Shown here: in pieces, positions 28,660 through 38,635 of the stretch
Numbering within the stretch: the stretch's first letter is position 1
Layout: each line of letters opens with the position of its first letter
DNA from: Aeromicrobium sp.
GTDB taxonomy: Bacteria > Actinomycetota > Actinomycetes > Propionibacteriales > Nocardioidaceae
Assembly: GCA_025965435.1 (NCBI GenBank)
Contig: JAOPWZ010000098.1
Location: 1 to 41,133, forward strand
Length of the DNA: 41,133 bases
Reading direction: 5' to 3'
Notes under the pieces: model-generated
What the model was told of the DNA's origin: nothing
Seen by the model: the letters and a program-made list of their open reading frames with translations, nothing else
The model's database searches: none
Translations under genes and position numbers: made by a program

Positions 28660-29542
28660 GAGCAGTCCTCACCTTCTCCGGCACGAGGCCTTGGGTTCGT
28701 ACGAGCAGGAAGCCGAGAAGCACGACTCCGATGACGAGGATGCGGATGCCTGCCGCTTGGTCGGCTGAGATGTCGATCCAGTCGCGGACGAAACGCGTGC
28801 CGTCGTACAGCACCGTGATGAGCAGCGCGCCGACGACGGCGCCCGTCGTGTTGCCCAGGCCGCCGACGACGACCATCGTGAAAACGAGGAAGGTGGCGAA
28901 GGGAAGCAGCTGGCTGGGACCGATGAATGAGATGTACATCGCGTAGAACCCGCCGCACACCGAGGCCATCACTGCGGAAAGCGCCATGACACGAGCCTTC
29001 GCGCTCACGACGTCGTGCCGCAGGCTCGCGGCAAGATCGGGGTTTTCTCGGATGAGAACGAGGACTCGACCGTACTGACCGTTCCGGACGCGTCGGGCCA
29101 CCACGTACGTGACGACCAGGAGGGCCGCGATCGTGGCAAAGGTCGCCGTGTCGCGAGCCGTACCCGACAGATTGGTCCAGAGCCCCGCCACGGCGCTGAG
29201 CCCTTGTGCACCGCCGGTGAACCCGTCTTGGTTCAGGGCCACCAGCCGGACGAGCTCGGCGAGTGCCAGCGTGGCGATAGCCCAGTAGTCGCTGGACAGG
29301 GTGCGGCCAAGCCGTCCGACAAGCGCACCGGCGACACCGGCGATGATCCCGCCGACGGCGAAGCCGACCGCCCAGTGCACCCCGTGGCTGTCGAGAATCG
29401 CGACGCTGTATGCGCCGATCCCCACGAAGGCCACTTGTCCAAAATTCAGCAAGCCGGTCACGCCCACCTGAAGGTTCAGGCTCAACGCGTTGATCGCGTA
29501 CACCGCCGCGAGGATGCCGACGCCCAACAGATAATCAACCAC
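28646..29542 (-). CDS. livM: Branched-chain amino-acid-type ABC transporter permease (LivM)
   Basis: MVDYLLGVGILAAVYAINALSLNLQVGVTGLLNFGQVAFVGIGAYSVAIL. Confidence 0.9.
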   Translation of the reverse strand: MVDYLLGVGILAAVYAINALSLNLQVGVTGLLNFGQVAFVGIGAYSVAILDSHGVHWAVGFAVGGIIAGVAGALVGRLGRTLSSDYWAIATLALAELVRLVALNQDGFTGGAQGLSAVAGLWTNLSGTARDTATFATIAALLVVTYVVARRVRNGQYGRVLVLIRENPDLAASLRHDVVSAKARVMALSAVMASVCGGFYAMYISFIGPSQLLPFATFLVFTMVVVGGLGNTTGAVVGALLITVLYDGTRFVRDWIDISADQAAGIRILVIGVVLLGFLLVRTQGLVPEKVRTAHARR

Positions 29543-30425
29543 GACGGACTGTCCTTCCCATGAGGCCCTGCGGTCGGAAGGCGAGCATCACAACCAGCAA
29601 GACGAAGCCGACGGCGGGCCGGTAGCCCACCTCGAGGTGGTACGCGCCTCCAGCCAGCGCACCCCAGTCGACCTGGAGCACGAAGGACTCCGCGAACGCC
29701 AGCGCATACGCCGCGATCGTGGCGCCCAGGGTGGAACCGAGACCACCAACGATGGCGGCCGCGAACACCGGCAGCAGCAGGTTGAAGCCGAGCTCGATAC
29801 CCACTGCCGAGTCGATGGACAACAAGATCCCGGAGGTCGCCGCGAGCCCGGCCGACACCATCCAGACCACGTCGACGACCCGCTTGCGGTTGAGTCCCGA
29901 CACGTCGGCCAGGTCCGGGTTGGCGGCCACGGCCCGGATAGCCCGCCCGAGCGACGTGAACTTCAAGACGACGGCCAAGGTGGCGAGCAGCGCCAACGCG
30001 ATGCAGATCAAACGGATCTGGCTGGGCGTGATGAGCGCCCCGTGGAAGTCCATGCCGCGTTCGAGCGGAGTGGGAAGGTACCGTGGTCGCGATCCGAAGA
30101 CCAGCTGCAGGACCGCCCTGATGATGATGGCTAGGGCCAGCGACCCGATCAGGGCGATCATGGTTCCCGAGCCGAGGAGCCGGCGGAACAGCAGTCGGTA
30201 GAACACCACTGCCAGGACCGCCACGATGACGACCCCCAGGACGGAGCTGAGCAGAAGGCCCAGCCCCGCACCGGTGAGGGCGACGGCAATGTAGCCGCCA
30301 AGGGTTGCGAACTCCATGTGTGCGATGTTCGCGAACTGCAGGGTTCCCTGGACAAGGGTCAACCCGACAGCGAGCAGGGCGATGATGCTGCCCCGTACTG
30401 CGGTGTCTATCAATACTTCAGTCAT
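29535..30425 (-). CDS. livH: Branched-chain amino-acid-type ABC transporter permease (LivH)
   Basis: MTEVLIDTAVRGSIIALLAVGLTLVQGTLQFANIAHMEFATLGGYIAVAL. Confidence 0.9.
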   Translation of the reverse strand: MTEVLIDTAVRGSIIALLAVGLTLVQGTLQFANIAHMEFATLGGYIAVALTGAGLGLLLSSVLGVVIVAVLAVVFYRLLFRRLLGSGTMIALIGSLALAIIIRAVLQLVFGSRPRYLPTPLERGMDFHGALITPSQIRLICIALALLATLAVVLKFTSLGRAIRAVAANPDLADVSGLNRKRVVDVVWMVSAGLAATSGILLSIDSAVGIELGFNLLLPVFAAAIVGGLGSTLGATIAAYALAFAESFVLQVDWGALAGGAYHLEVGYRPAVGFVLLVVMLAFRPQGLMGRTVRRG

Positions 30426-30452
30426 CGTTTGCTCCTCGACTCGGGCAGTGCC

Positions 30453-31628
30453 CTACTGGGGGACGATCTCGCCGTTCTTGACCTCGGCGATCACGTACGG
30501 CTGCTCGGATCGCTGACCGTCGGCGTCCAACACGACGGGGCCAGTCACTCCCGCGTACGTCTTGGAGACCTCGGGCAGGGCGGCGGCGATGGCGGCGGAA
30601 TCGGCCGAACCTGCCGATTCGATCCCCTCGGCCAACAGGGTGACGGCGTCGTAGGCGTAACCGTTGAACGAGGAGATGAAGTTCTCGCCGTAGGTCTGCT
30701 CGTACAGGTCCGCGTAGGCCTGTCCGTCCGCCGAGGTCGAGTTCACGTCCATGCCGATGCGGCCTTCGACGGACTTGGGATCTGCATCGGGCACGTCCTG
30801 CGACATGTAGATGTCGAATACGGGCTTGTCGGTCAGCCCCAGCTCGAAGATCTCCTTGTTGATGACGGTGCCGTCCTTGCCGTACGTCGTGACCACGTAG
30901 GCGTCGGGCTCGGAGTCCTTGAGCCGGTTGAGCTCCTGGCGGTAGTCCGACTGGCCCTCGGTGTACAGGCCGCTCGTGGTGACCTTGCCACCGTTGGCCT
31001 CGAACGCCGCGGAGACCGAGTCGACGATGCCGGTGCCGTAGGAGTTGTTCGGCGCCAGGATCGCGATCGACTTGTACCCCTTCTCGGTCAGCGCATCGGC
31101 GGTGAACTTGCCGGCGACGTCATCGAGTCCGATGGTCGAGAACTGCAGCTCACCGGTCGACCGCAGGTCGATCGAGGAGCTGCCCGGGTTCACGCCGACG
31201 ACACCCTGACCCTGCAGGTACTGCTGCATCGGGATCGAGTTGCCAGACGAGTACTCACCGATGACCGCTGACACCTTGCCCACGCTGACGAGCTTCTTCG
31301 CTGCCTGGATGGCGGCATCGGCGGTGCCCTGCGAGTCCTCGATGTCGACAACCAGCTTCTTGCCGAGAACTCCGTCGCCCTCGTTGATCTTGGCAACAGC
31401 GAGCTCGATGCCCCGCTGCTGATCCTTGCCGATCGTGGCGTTGGTGCCGGTGAGCGGCAGGACTGCACCGATCTTGATCTCGCCCTTGAGGCTGCTGTTG
31501 GCGGCCGGGAGGGCTGACTTCTTGGTGCTGGCCCCGTCCGAGTCAGACCCGCAGGCCGACATCGAGAGGGCAAGCACGAGCGGAATGGCAAGACCCAGTG
31601 CTCGGGTCCTGTTACGGCGAAGGTGCAT
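30453..31628 (-). CDS. Branched-chain amino-acid-type ABC transporter substrate-binding lipoprotein
   Basis: MHLRRNRTRALGLAIPLVLALSMSACGSDSDGAS (lipobox); EIKIGAVLPLTGTNATIGKDQQRGIELAVAKINEGDGVLGKKLVVDIEDSQG. Confidence 0.92.
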   Translation of the reverse strand: MHLRRNRTRALGLAIPLVLALSMSACGSDSDGASTKKSALPAANSSLKGEIKIGAVLPLTGTNATIGKDQQRGIELAVAKINEGDGVLGKKLVVDIEDSQGTADAAIQAAKKLVSVGKVSAVIGEYSSGNSIPMQQYLQGQGVVGVNPGSSSIDLRSTGELQFSTIGLDDVAGKFTADALTEKGYKSIAILAPNNSYGTGIVDSVSAAFEANGGKVTTSGLYTEGQSDYRQELNRLKDSEPDAYVVTTYGKDGTVINKEIFELGLTDKPVFDIYMSQDVPDADPKSVEGRIGMDVNSTSADGQAYADLYEQTYGENFISSFNGYAYDAVTLLAEGIESAGSADSAAIAAALPEVSKTYAGVTGPVVLDADGQRSEQPYVIAEVKNGEIVPQ

Positions 31629-31644
31629 TTCGTCTCCTTGGTCG

Positions 31645-31664
31645 GAATGCAGGAGCCTGCATTC
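31645..31664. promoter_or_regulatory. Palindromic site upstream of the amino-acid transporter operon
   Basis: GAATGCAGG-AG-CCTGCATTC, 9-bp perfect arms just upstream of the start at 31628. Confidence 0.65.
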
Positions 31665-31713
31665 GATGTGTTGGTGCGGACCCGAGTGGACGGACCCGCC
31701 TCCCCGAGCTCTG

Positions 31714-32469
31714 TTACGGACAGTCGCCGTTGACGGTGAAGCCACCGTCGACGGCCAGGACCTGCCCGGTGATGTAGGACGCCTTGTCGGAGGCCAGGAA
31801 CAGCACCACCGACGCAATCTCGTCCGTGCTGGCGAGTCGACCCATGGGGATGCGACCGGTGAGGGCACCCTCGTCGAGCCGGCCCGAGTCGAAACCGGTC
31901 TGGACCATGTCGGTCATGGTCCATCCGGGAGCCACGGTGTTGACCCGCACTCCTCGCTTCGCCCATTCGACGGCGAGAGTTCGAGTGAGACCGGACAGAC
32001 CCGCCTTGGCAGTGGTGTAGCTGACCCGTCCGCTGATCCCTCCGAGCGCGGCGACCGAGCCGACGTTGACGATGACGCCTCGCTCAGCCGCGAGCATGCC
32101 CCGAGCGGCGGCGCGCGCGCACCAGAAGGCCCCGTTGAGATCGGTGTCGATGACGGTGAGCCAGTCCGCGTCGGAGTAGTTCTCCGCGTCGTTGCGGACG
32201 ATCACACCCGCGCAGTTGACGAGCACGTCAACCGTTCCGATGGTCGACGTGATGTCGGCGAAGGCAGCGTCGACGGATGCGGGGTCGCCCACGTCGATCC
32301 GACGCGAATGGGCGGTGAACCCCCGATTGGTCAACTCGTCTACCTCGCTCTGGAGTGCCGCCTCGTCGCGTCCGGTGACGATCACGTCGTAGCCGGCCTC
32401 GGCCAGGTGGCGTGAGATGGCCTGGCCGATGCCTTTCGCCCCGCCAGTCACCAGTGCGAGGCCGGTCAT
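31714..32469 (-). CDS. SDR-family oxidoreductase
   Basis: ALVTGGAKGIGQAISRHLAEAGYDVIVTGRDE...NCAGV...YTTAKAGLSGLTRTLAVEWAKRGVRVNTVAPGWTMTDM. Confidence 0.93.
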   Translation of the reverse strand: MTGLALVTGGAKGIGQAISRHLAEAGYDVIVTGRDEAALQSEVDELTNRGFTAHSRRIDVGDPASVDAAFADITSTIGTVDVLVNCAGVIVRNDAENYSDADWLTVIDTDLNGAFWCARAAARGMLAAERGVIVNVGSVAALGGISGRVSYTTAKAGLSGLTRTLAVEWAKRGVRVNTVAPGWTMTDMVQTGFDSGRLDEGALTGRIPMGRLASTDEIASVVLFLASDKASYITGQVLAVDGGFTVNGDCP

Positions 32470-33734
32470 CGTCCCTTCCTTCGCGTGCGGACCTCGAACG
32501 GATCCATGGTCAGGGCGGGGGGTCGACCGGCCATGATGTCCGCGAGAAGGAGGCTGGACCCGCAGGCCATCGTCCAGCCCATGTGACCGTGCCCCGTGTT
32601 GTAGAACAGGTTCGTGTGGCGTGTACCGAGTCCGATGACCGGCGGGCCGTCGGGCGTCATCGGACGCATGCACGACCGGACTGATGCGTTGTCCCAGTCC
32701 GCGGCTGCGGGGAACAGCTCCTTGGCGGTCTTGAAGATGTTGTCGAAGTCGCTCGTGACGTAGCTGCGGTCGTAGCCGTCGAACATCGCTGTCGACGAGA
32801 TGCGGATGGTGTCGCCGAGACGGGACCACGCGACGAGCGTCTTCTCATCGACACCGCCGAGCGTGGGCGTCGCCGAGTCATCGATCACCCGGGCCGTGAT
32901 GGAGAAGCCCTTGGCGGGGTAGACCGGGATGTTCTGGCCGACTGTCCGCGACAGGATGGGACTCTGGATGCCGGCAGCGAGCACGAAGCTGTCCGCGGTG
33001 AACTCGCCACGATCCGTGATCAGGGCGGTGATCCGGCTGCCCTGGGCGACGAATCGTTCGGCGGTGACGTCGTTGACGAACGTGACGCCGAACTTGGTCC
33101 GACAGACCTCAGCGAGGTTCTCCGTGAACTTCTCGGAGTTTCCGCTGCCGTCCGCGACGCCGTGGATCGCGCCCTTCACGACCTCCGATGCTTTCTTGAA
33201 CGCCGGGTCGAGTGACACGAGCTCGTCGGGGCTCAGCCGTTTGATCGGCTGGCCGTGATCGGCCAGGAGGTCCATCTTCTTGAGGCCGACCTCCAGCTCG
33301 TCCTCGTCGCGGTAGAGATAGACGGCGCCCTTCTTGACGACGTCGTACTCCAGACCCTCCTCTTCCTCGAGGCGGTACATCTCGGCTTGGCTGTACTGGG
33401 CGAGCCCGAGCTTGACGATCGTGTTGGCGCGGGCGCGCGTTGGTGTGCACTCGCGCATGAACTGCATGCCCCACCACAGGAAGCGGGGGTTGAGACTCAG
33501 CTTCACCCGGATCGCGGTTGCCTCGCCCATGAGCGACTTCACCAGCATCTTCGGCGCCTGCGGGGAGGCCCACGCGAAGGAGTGACTCGGGGCGATGAGG
33601 CCCGCGTTGCCTCCGGTGGCGTCGGTTCCCAACGTGGGAGCCTTGTCCAGGACGGTCACGTCGTGGCCGTCGCGCGCAAGGTAGTAGGCGGTGGTCACTC
33701 CGACCACGCCTCCACCGATGACGACTGTCTTCAT
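32466..33734 (-). CDS. DadA-like FAD-dependent amino-acid oxidoreductase
   Basis: MKTVVIGGGVVGVTTAYYLARDGHDVTVLDKAPTLGTDATGGNAGLIAPSHSFAWASPQAPKMLVKSL...CMRPMTPDGPPVIG...NLFYNTGHGHMGWTMACGSS. Confidence 0.9.
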   Translation of the reverse strand: MKTVVIGGGVVGVTTAYYLARDGHDVTVLDKAPTLGTDATGGNAGLIAPSHSFAWASPQAPKMLVKSLMGEATAIRVKLSLNPRFLWWGMQFMRECTPTRARANTIVKLGLAQYSQAEMYRLEEEEGLEYDVVKKGAVYLYRDEDELEVGLKKMDLLADHGQPIKRLSPDELVSLDPAFKKASEVVKGAIHGVADGSGNSEKFTENLAEVCRTKFGVTFVNDVTAERFVAQGSRITALITDRGEFTADSFVLAAGIQSPILSRTVGQNIPVYPAKGFSITARVIDDSATPTLGGVDEKTLVAWSRLGDTIRISSTAMFDGYDRSYVTSDFDNIFKTAKELFPAAADWDNASVRSCMRPMTPDGPPVIGLGTRHTNLFYNTGHGHMGWTMACGSSLLLADIMAGRPPALTMDPFEVRTRRKGR

Positions 33735-33753
33735 AACTGTGATCCGTTCGTTG

Positions 33754-34143
33754 TCAGTTGCGTGCGATGGCGGTCGACTGGACCTCGACGACGAGACCGC
33801 CCAGGAGGAGCCCGGCCACGACAGCGGCCCGGGCGGGGCGGTGGTCGCCGAACTTCTCTGCCCAGGCTTTGTTGAAGGCCGGCAGGTGGTCCAGGCCCGG
33901 CACGAAGACCGTCGCGGTGACGATGTCGTCGAGGGTTCCGCCGACCTCGGCGAGGATGCGGGAGATCCGGTCGAGGATGACCACGGTCTGCTGATAGGCG
34001 TCACCATGCGCGACGACCTGGTTGTCGTCGTCCAGGGCGACCTGCCCGGCGATAAACACGAAACCATTGGCGACGGTCGCCTGCGAGTACGGGAACAGCG
34101 CCGGGCCGAAGTTGGAAGGGTTGACGATTTGGATGTCACTCAT
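33754..34143 (-). CDS. RidA-family (YjgF/YER057c/UK114) protein
   Basis: YSQATVANGFVFIAGQVALDDDNQVVAHGDAYQQTVVILDRISRILAEVGGTLDDIVTATVFV. Confidence 0.92.
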   Translation of the reverse strand: MSDIQIVNPSNFGPALFPYSQATVANGFVFIAGQVALDDDNQVVAHGDAYQQTVVILDRISRILAEVGGTLDDIVTATVFVPGLDHLPAFNKAWAEKFGDHRPARAAVVAGLLLGGLVVEVQSTAIARN

Positions 34144-34178
34144 GATGATTCGATTTCTCCTGGGTGTCGGTTTCGTGG

Positions 34179-34931
34179 TCAGTAGGTGCCGGTGTAGCTG
34201 CGAGGTACGACTGCGTGATGCACGTAGTCGATGAATGAGGCCCAGTCGTAGACGGGCAAGCCGGTCGCATGACTGATGGCCGCGGAATAGGCGGGTAGGT
34301 CCGAGCACTCGGTCACGATGGCCCCGATGTCGGGGTTCTCCATCTGCAGGCGGAGTGCCCCCCCGATCACCTCGTCGGCGAATCGAGCAGGATCCATGGC
34401 GCCGACCTCGTCGAGGATGACCTCACGGAAGTGGGGGTAGTCCTCGAGCCCCCGCAGTGCGATCCGTTCAGTGTTGGTGAACCCGGCACCGGCCAGCAGC
34501 GCCGGTGTGATCGCCGCTGAATTGGCGGTGAGCACGCCTACCCGTCGATCGGGCCCGACCATGCGGGTGACCATGTCCAGCTGAAGGAGGCTGGTCAGGA
34601 ACACGGGAATGTCGACCGACGCAGCGACGGCTTGCTGGAAAACGGCCATGAAGCCGCAGTTCGAGGTGATCGCGCGGACCCCCTCCGCTTCGAGGCCCTT
34701 CGCTGCGGTCACGATGAGATCGGTGAACTTGTGTCCGTCGCCTCGGAGAATCTCGCCGCCGATGAGCCCTGCGACCTCGACGTAGCGCATGGGGAAGGAA
34801 AAGGTGCCGGCATGGTTCAGGTCACCGGGGACGAATGGGATGTTCCACTGGGCGCAAAGCATCCCGATCGGATAACCGTTCGCGATCTGACCGGCGCGCG
34901 CCGTGACCGTGCTGGGAACGAAGGCGGTCAT
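34179..34931 (-). CDS. Aspartate/glutamate racemase-fold protein
   Basis: ITSNCGFMAVFQQAVAASVDIPVFLTSLLQLDMV...VGVLTANSAAITPALLAGAG...IGAIVTECSDLPAYSAAI; two candidate catalytic cysteines. Confidence 0.78.
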   Translation of the reverse strand: MTAFVPSTVTARAGQIANGYPIGMLCAQWNIPFVPGDLNHAGTFSFPMRYVEVAGLIGGEILRGDGHKFTDLIVTAAKGLEAEGVRAITSNCGFMAVFQQAVAASVDIPVFLTSLLQLDMVTRMVGPDRRVGVLTANSAAITPALLAGAGFTNTERIALRGLEDYPHFREVILDEVGAMDPARFADEVIGGALRLQMENPDIGAIVTECSDLPAYSAAISHATGLPVYDWASFIDYVHHAVVPRSYTGTY

Positions 34932-36376
34932 GCTGCACCGGCGCCGCTGCTCGGGCGCCTGGGGCCCGGAACGTGGATGGGGTGACCGAGGGCGACATGA
35001 GCGACCTCGTGGTGGAGCTCGGCCATCGTCGGGTGGGCATGGATGGTGCCTGCGATGTCCTCCAGATGTGCTGCCATCTCGATCGCAAGCGCCGCCTCAG
35101 CGATGAGCTCGCTGGCATGCGGACCGACGATCGTGGCACCGACAACGATGCCGGTGTCCCGGTTGTGGACGTACTCGACGAATCCCGTGCTGTCTCCCAG
35201 GGTCCGAGCGCGACCGGAGGCTGCGATGGGGAAGGTCGCGGTCACCGCGTCGTAACCGGCGGCGGCTGCCTCCGACGAGGTCAGACCTGCTTGAGCCACC
35301 TCGGGGTCACTGAACACGACGGCGGCGATGGTGGTCGGATCGAACACCTCGGCGCGTCCGGACAGCACGGCCGCCGCCACGTGCGCCTCAGCGCTGGCCT
35401 TGTGCGCAAGCGCAGGACCCGGGGTGACGTCGCCGATGGCTGCGATCCGTGGGGTGAGGAGCAGATCGGTTCCCACCGGAAGCCTGCCGTCAGGGCCAGG
35501 GGCGGCACCGAGAACCTCTAGACCGAGGTCGTCGATGTTCGGGATGCGTCCGACCGCGACGACCACGAGTTCGACCGCGAGTTCCACGGCGCCATCGGCG
35601 CGATCGATCTGGAGCGCGTGCCCCGTGTCGCCGGTGACCGAGCTGCTCGTGAGCACCTCGATGCCGAAAGTCTTGACATGTTTGGCCACGAGCGCCCCGA
35701 TGTTCGGATCCATCGTCGGCAGCAGACGATCCTGGGCCTCGACGATCGTCACGGCCGAGCCGAGCTTGGCCAGAGCCGTCCCGAGCTCGAGCCCGATGTA
35801 GCCTCCTCCCACGACGGCAACTGACTTCGGGACGTCAGTGAGCTCGAGAACCTCCGTGGACGACACGATCCGTGCCCCGTCGAAGGGAAGGCGAGGCAGC
35901 TGCACCGGTCGCGAACCGGTTGCGATGATGCACGAAGCGAACTTCAGATGCGTCGGCGGACGGTCCGGGTCGGTGACCAACGCGCCTTGGTCCGGACGCG
36001 TGAACCGGAACCAACCGGTGCGCACATCCACACCGGCGCGCTTGAGCAACCCACGGACGCCATTGTTGAGCCCACCCACCACGTCACGCTTCCAGTTCTG
36101 AAAGGCGACCAGGTCGACGTCGCCTGCACTCGGCGCCGGCGCGCCGCGGCCGTGCCACGCCTGCCGGGCGTGGACGTGCGACGCCAGCTCGATGAGCGCC
36201 TTGGACGGGATGCACCCGACACGGACGCACACTCCCCCGAGTCCGTCCTCGCCGTCGGCGTCGACGAGCATCACCTTGCGTCCGAGCTGTGCCGCCGCAA
36301 TCGCCGCGACATATCCACCCGGGCCGCCTCCGACGACGAGCAGATCGACCCCTTCGGGCATCTCTCCAACAACCAT
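34928..36376 (-). CDS. Dihydrolipoyl dehydrogenase (E3)
   Basis: VDLLVVGGGPGGYVAAIAAAQLGRKVMLVDADGEDGLGGVCVRVGCIPSKAL (redox CxxxxC) with a C-terminal dimerisation domain. Confidence 0.93.
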   Translation of the reverse strand: MVVGEMPEGVDLLVVGGGPGGYVAAIAAAQLGRKVMLVDADGEDGLGGVCVRVGCIPSKALIELASHVHARQAWHGRGAPAPSAGDVDLVAFQNWKRDVVGGLNNGVRGLLKRAGVDVRTGWFRFTRPDQGALVTDPDRPPTHLKFASCIIATGSRPVQLPRLPFDGARIVSSTEVLELTDVPKSVAVVGGGYIGLELGTALAKLGSAVTIVEAQDRLLPTMDPNIGALVAKHVKTFGIEVLTSSSVTGDTGHALQIDRADGAVELAVELVVVAVGRIPNIDDLGLEVLGAAPGPDGRLPVGTDLLLTPRIAAIGDVTPGPALAHKASAEAHVAAAVLSGRAEVFDPTTIAAVVFSDPEVAQAGLTSSEAAAAGYDAVTATFPIAASGRARTLGDSTGFVEYVHNRDTGIVVGATIVGPHASELIAEAALAIEMAAHLEDIAGTIHAHPTMAELHHEVAHVALGHPIHVPGPRRPSSGAGAA

Positions 36377-36389
36377 GGTTCTGGATCTC

Positions 36390-37652
36390 CTAGGACAGCA
36401 GCAGCAGAGGCTGGGCCACTGCGTCTGCGACTGCGTTGACGAATGTGGCCAGATGGGCGCCATCGTTGATGCGGTGGTCGGCAGCGACGACGATCGGAAG
36501 CATCGGTCGGACGACGGCGACTCCGTCGACCGCGACGACCTTGTCCGAGATGCGACCGAAGCCTGCGATGGCGACCTCCGGCGGATGGATGACTGGGGTG
36601 CCCATCCAGGTGCCGAACGACCCGAAGTTGGTGACGGTGAACGATCCGCCGGTCAACTCCTCCGGCTTGGCCGTTCGCGTCCTGGCACGTTCGGCGAGGC
36701 GCTCGACCTCGAGTGTCAGGTCGGTCAGGCCGAGGAGATCCGCGTCCTTGACGACCGGCACGATCAATCCGTCATCCGTGGCGGTCGCCATGCCGAGATG
36801 AATACCGGCATGCTTCGTGAGGGTCTCGGTTGCCGCGTCGTACGTGGCGTTCATCGACGGCTGGATCTCCAACGCCCGCATGACGGCTTTGAGCAGCAGC
36901 GGGAAGACCGAGAACCGGACCCCCTTAGCTTCGAAGATCGGCTTGAGTGCTGCGCGAGCGGCCAGCAGGTTGGTCGCGTCCACCTCACGGAACTCGGTGA
37001 CGTGCGGAATCGTCAGAGCCTCGGTCATCGATCGCGAGATTGCGCGCCGAAGCCCCCTGAGCTCGACGACCTCGTCGGTGCGCCCCGATGGGACGCGTAG
37101 CGGCCGGACGGCCTCGCCTGCCGTTGCGGAACTGGAGGACGCTTGCACTGGGTTGTCGAGATCTGATGCGAGGATCCGGTCGTGCGGGCCCGTGCCCACG
37201 ATCGTCGTAAGGTCGATGCCGCGCTGCACGGCGAGTCTCCGGGTGCGCGGGCTGGCGAGCGGACGTCGCCGTGGTTTCGCCGGGTCGGACACCTCGGTGG
37301 GGACCGCGGACGACGAGACCGGCGACGAACCCGTCTTGGTCTCCCCGTCAGCGTCCAACGGCACAGGAGCAGAGTCCTTCGGTACGTCGACGTGCTCGTC
37401 GAGGGCACCCGGCTCCCCGATGATCGCCAAGAGCTCCTCGACCCGGGCCAGCTTGCCCTCAGGCACGGCTTGCTTCAGCAGGGTGCCGGAGGCCGGCGCC
37501 GGTATCTCGACGATCGACTTGTCGGTCTCGACCTGGACCAGGGGCTGGTCCTCGGTGACGGTCTGACCGACCTCGACGAACCACTCGAGGATCTCGGCTT
37601 CCGCGATGCCCTCTCCCACGTCCGGCATGTGGAACTCGATGTGATCACTCAC
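36390..37652 (-). CDS. 2-oxoacid dehydrogenase E2 (dihydrolipoyl acyltransferase)
   Basis: GTG start: VSDHIEFHMPDVGEGIAEAEILEWFVEVGQTVTEDQPLVQVETDKSIVEIPAPASGTL (lipoyl domain) ... VVAADHRINDGAHLATFVNAV. Confidence 0.93.
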   Translation of the reverse strand: MSDHIEFHMPDVGEGIAEAEILEWFVEVGQTVTEDQPLVQVETDKSIVEIPAPASGTLLKQAVPEGKLARVEELLAIIGEPGALDEHVDVPKDSAPVPLDADGETKTGSSPVSSSAVPTEVSDPAKPRRRPLASPRTRRLAVQRGIDLTTIVGTGPHDRILASDLDNPVQASSSSATAGEAVRPLRVPSGRTDEVVELRGLRRAISRSMTEALTIPHVTEFREVDATNLLAARAALKPIFEAKGVRFSVFPLLLKAVMRALEIQPSMNATYDAATETLTKHAGIHLGMATATDDGLIVPVVKDADLLGLTDLTLEVERLAERARTRTAKPEELTGGSFTVTNFGSFGTWMGTPVIHPPEVAIAGFGRISDKVVAVDGVAVVRPMLPIVVAADHRINDGAHLATFVNAVADAVAQPLLLLS

Positions 37653-38632
37653 GGCGCGACCTCCATCAAAGCCTTGATCTCGCGCACCACGCGTGACTGA
37701 CTGGGCACGTAGGCGTCCTCGACACCAGCGAGCGGATACGGAGTGTCCGGGGCGGTGATGCGGTGGACGGGAGCGATCAGGTCGTAGAAGCAGGTCTGCT
37801 GGATGGTGGCCGCGAGTTCCGCACCGAAACCACCGGTCAGCGGCGCCTCGTGCAGGACGACCGCCCGGCCGGTCGTGGACACGGCGGCTGCAACACCCTC
37901 CACATCGAGCGGGACCAGCGAGCGCAGATCCAGGACCTGGACGTCGACTCCGCTCGCAGCCAGCTCCTCGGCCGCAGCCAGTGCCAGCTGGGTGGCGGCG
38001 GACCACGCGATAACTGTGACGTCAGCGCCTTCGCGAACGATCTGCGCCTTGCCGATCGGCACGGTGTACCGCTCCTCGGGCACCTCATCTCGTTGGAGGC
38101 GATACCCCTTGAGCGGCTCGAGGAAGAGCACCGGATCGTCAGTCTCCAGGGCTGCCGTCAGCAGTCCCTTGGCGTCGTGGGCGGTGGCCGGCGCGACGAC
38201 CTTCAGGCCTGGGCAGTGGGCGTAGAACGCCTCGAAGGCATCGGAGTGCAGCTCGGGTGTGCGGACGCCGCCGCCGAACGGGGCGCGGATCACCATGGGC
38301 ACCGAGTGGCGGCCGGCGGATCGATAGCGCAGCCGGGCGACCTGCTGGCCGATCTGGTGGAACGCCTGGTGCCCGAATCCGAGGAACTGGATCTCCACGA
38401 CGGGCCGCATCCCGCTCATCGCGAGGCCCAGGCCGGCGCCGACAATGACACCTTCGGCAAGCGGCATGTCGACGACACGGTCCGCCCCGAACTTCGTCTG
38501 GAGGCCCTCGGTCGCGCGGAAGACACCGCCGAGCTGACCGACGTCCTCGCCGATCACCATCACTCGCTCATCCCGGGCCATCTCGTCCGCGAGCGTCTCG
38601 CGGATGGATTCGATCATGGTCTTGACAGGCAT
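37649..38632 (-). CDS. 2-oxoacid dehydrogenase E1 beta subunit
   Basis: MPVKTMIESIRETLADEMARDERVMVIGEDVGQLGGVFRATEGLQTKFGADRVVDMPLAEGVIVGAGLGLAMSGMRPVVEIQF. Confidence 0.93.
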   Translation of the reverse strand: MPVKTMIESIRETLADEMARDERVMVIGEDVGQLGGVFRATEGLQTKFGADRVVDMPLAEGVIVGAGLGLAMSGMRPVVEIQFLGFGHQAFHQIGQQVARLRYRSAGRHSVPMVIRAPFGGGVRTPELHSDAFEAFYAHCPGLKVVAPATAHDAKGLLTAALETDDPVLFLEPLKGYRLQRDEVPEERYTVPIGKAQIVREGADVTVIAWSAATQLALAAAEELAASGVDVQVLDLRSLVPLDVEGVAAAVSTTGRAVVLHEAPLTGGFGAELAATIQQTCFYDLIAPVHRITAPDTPYPLAGVEDAYVPSQSRVVREIKALMEVAP

Positions 38633-38635
38633 GAA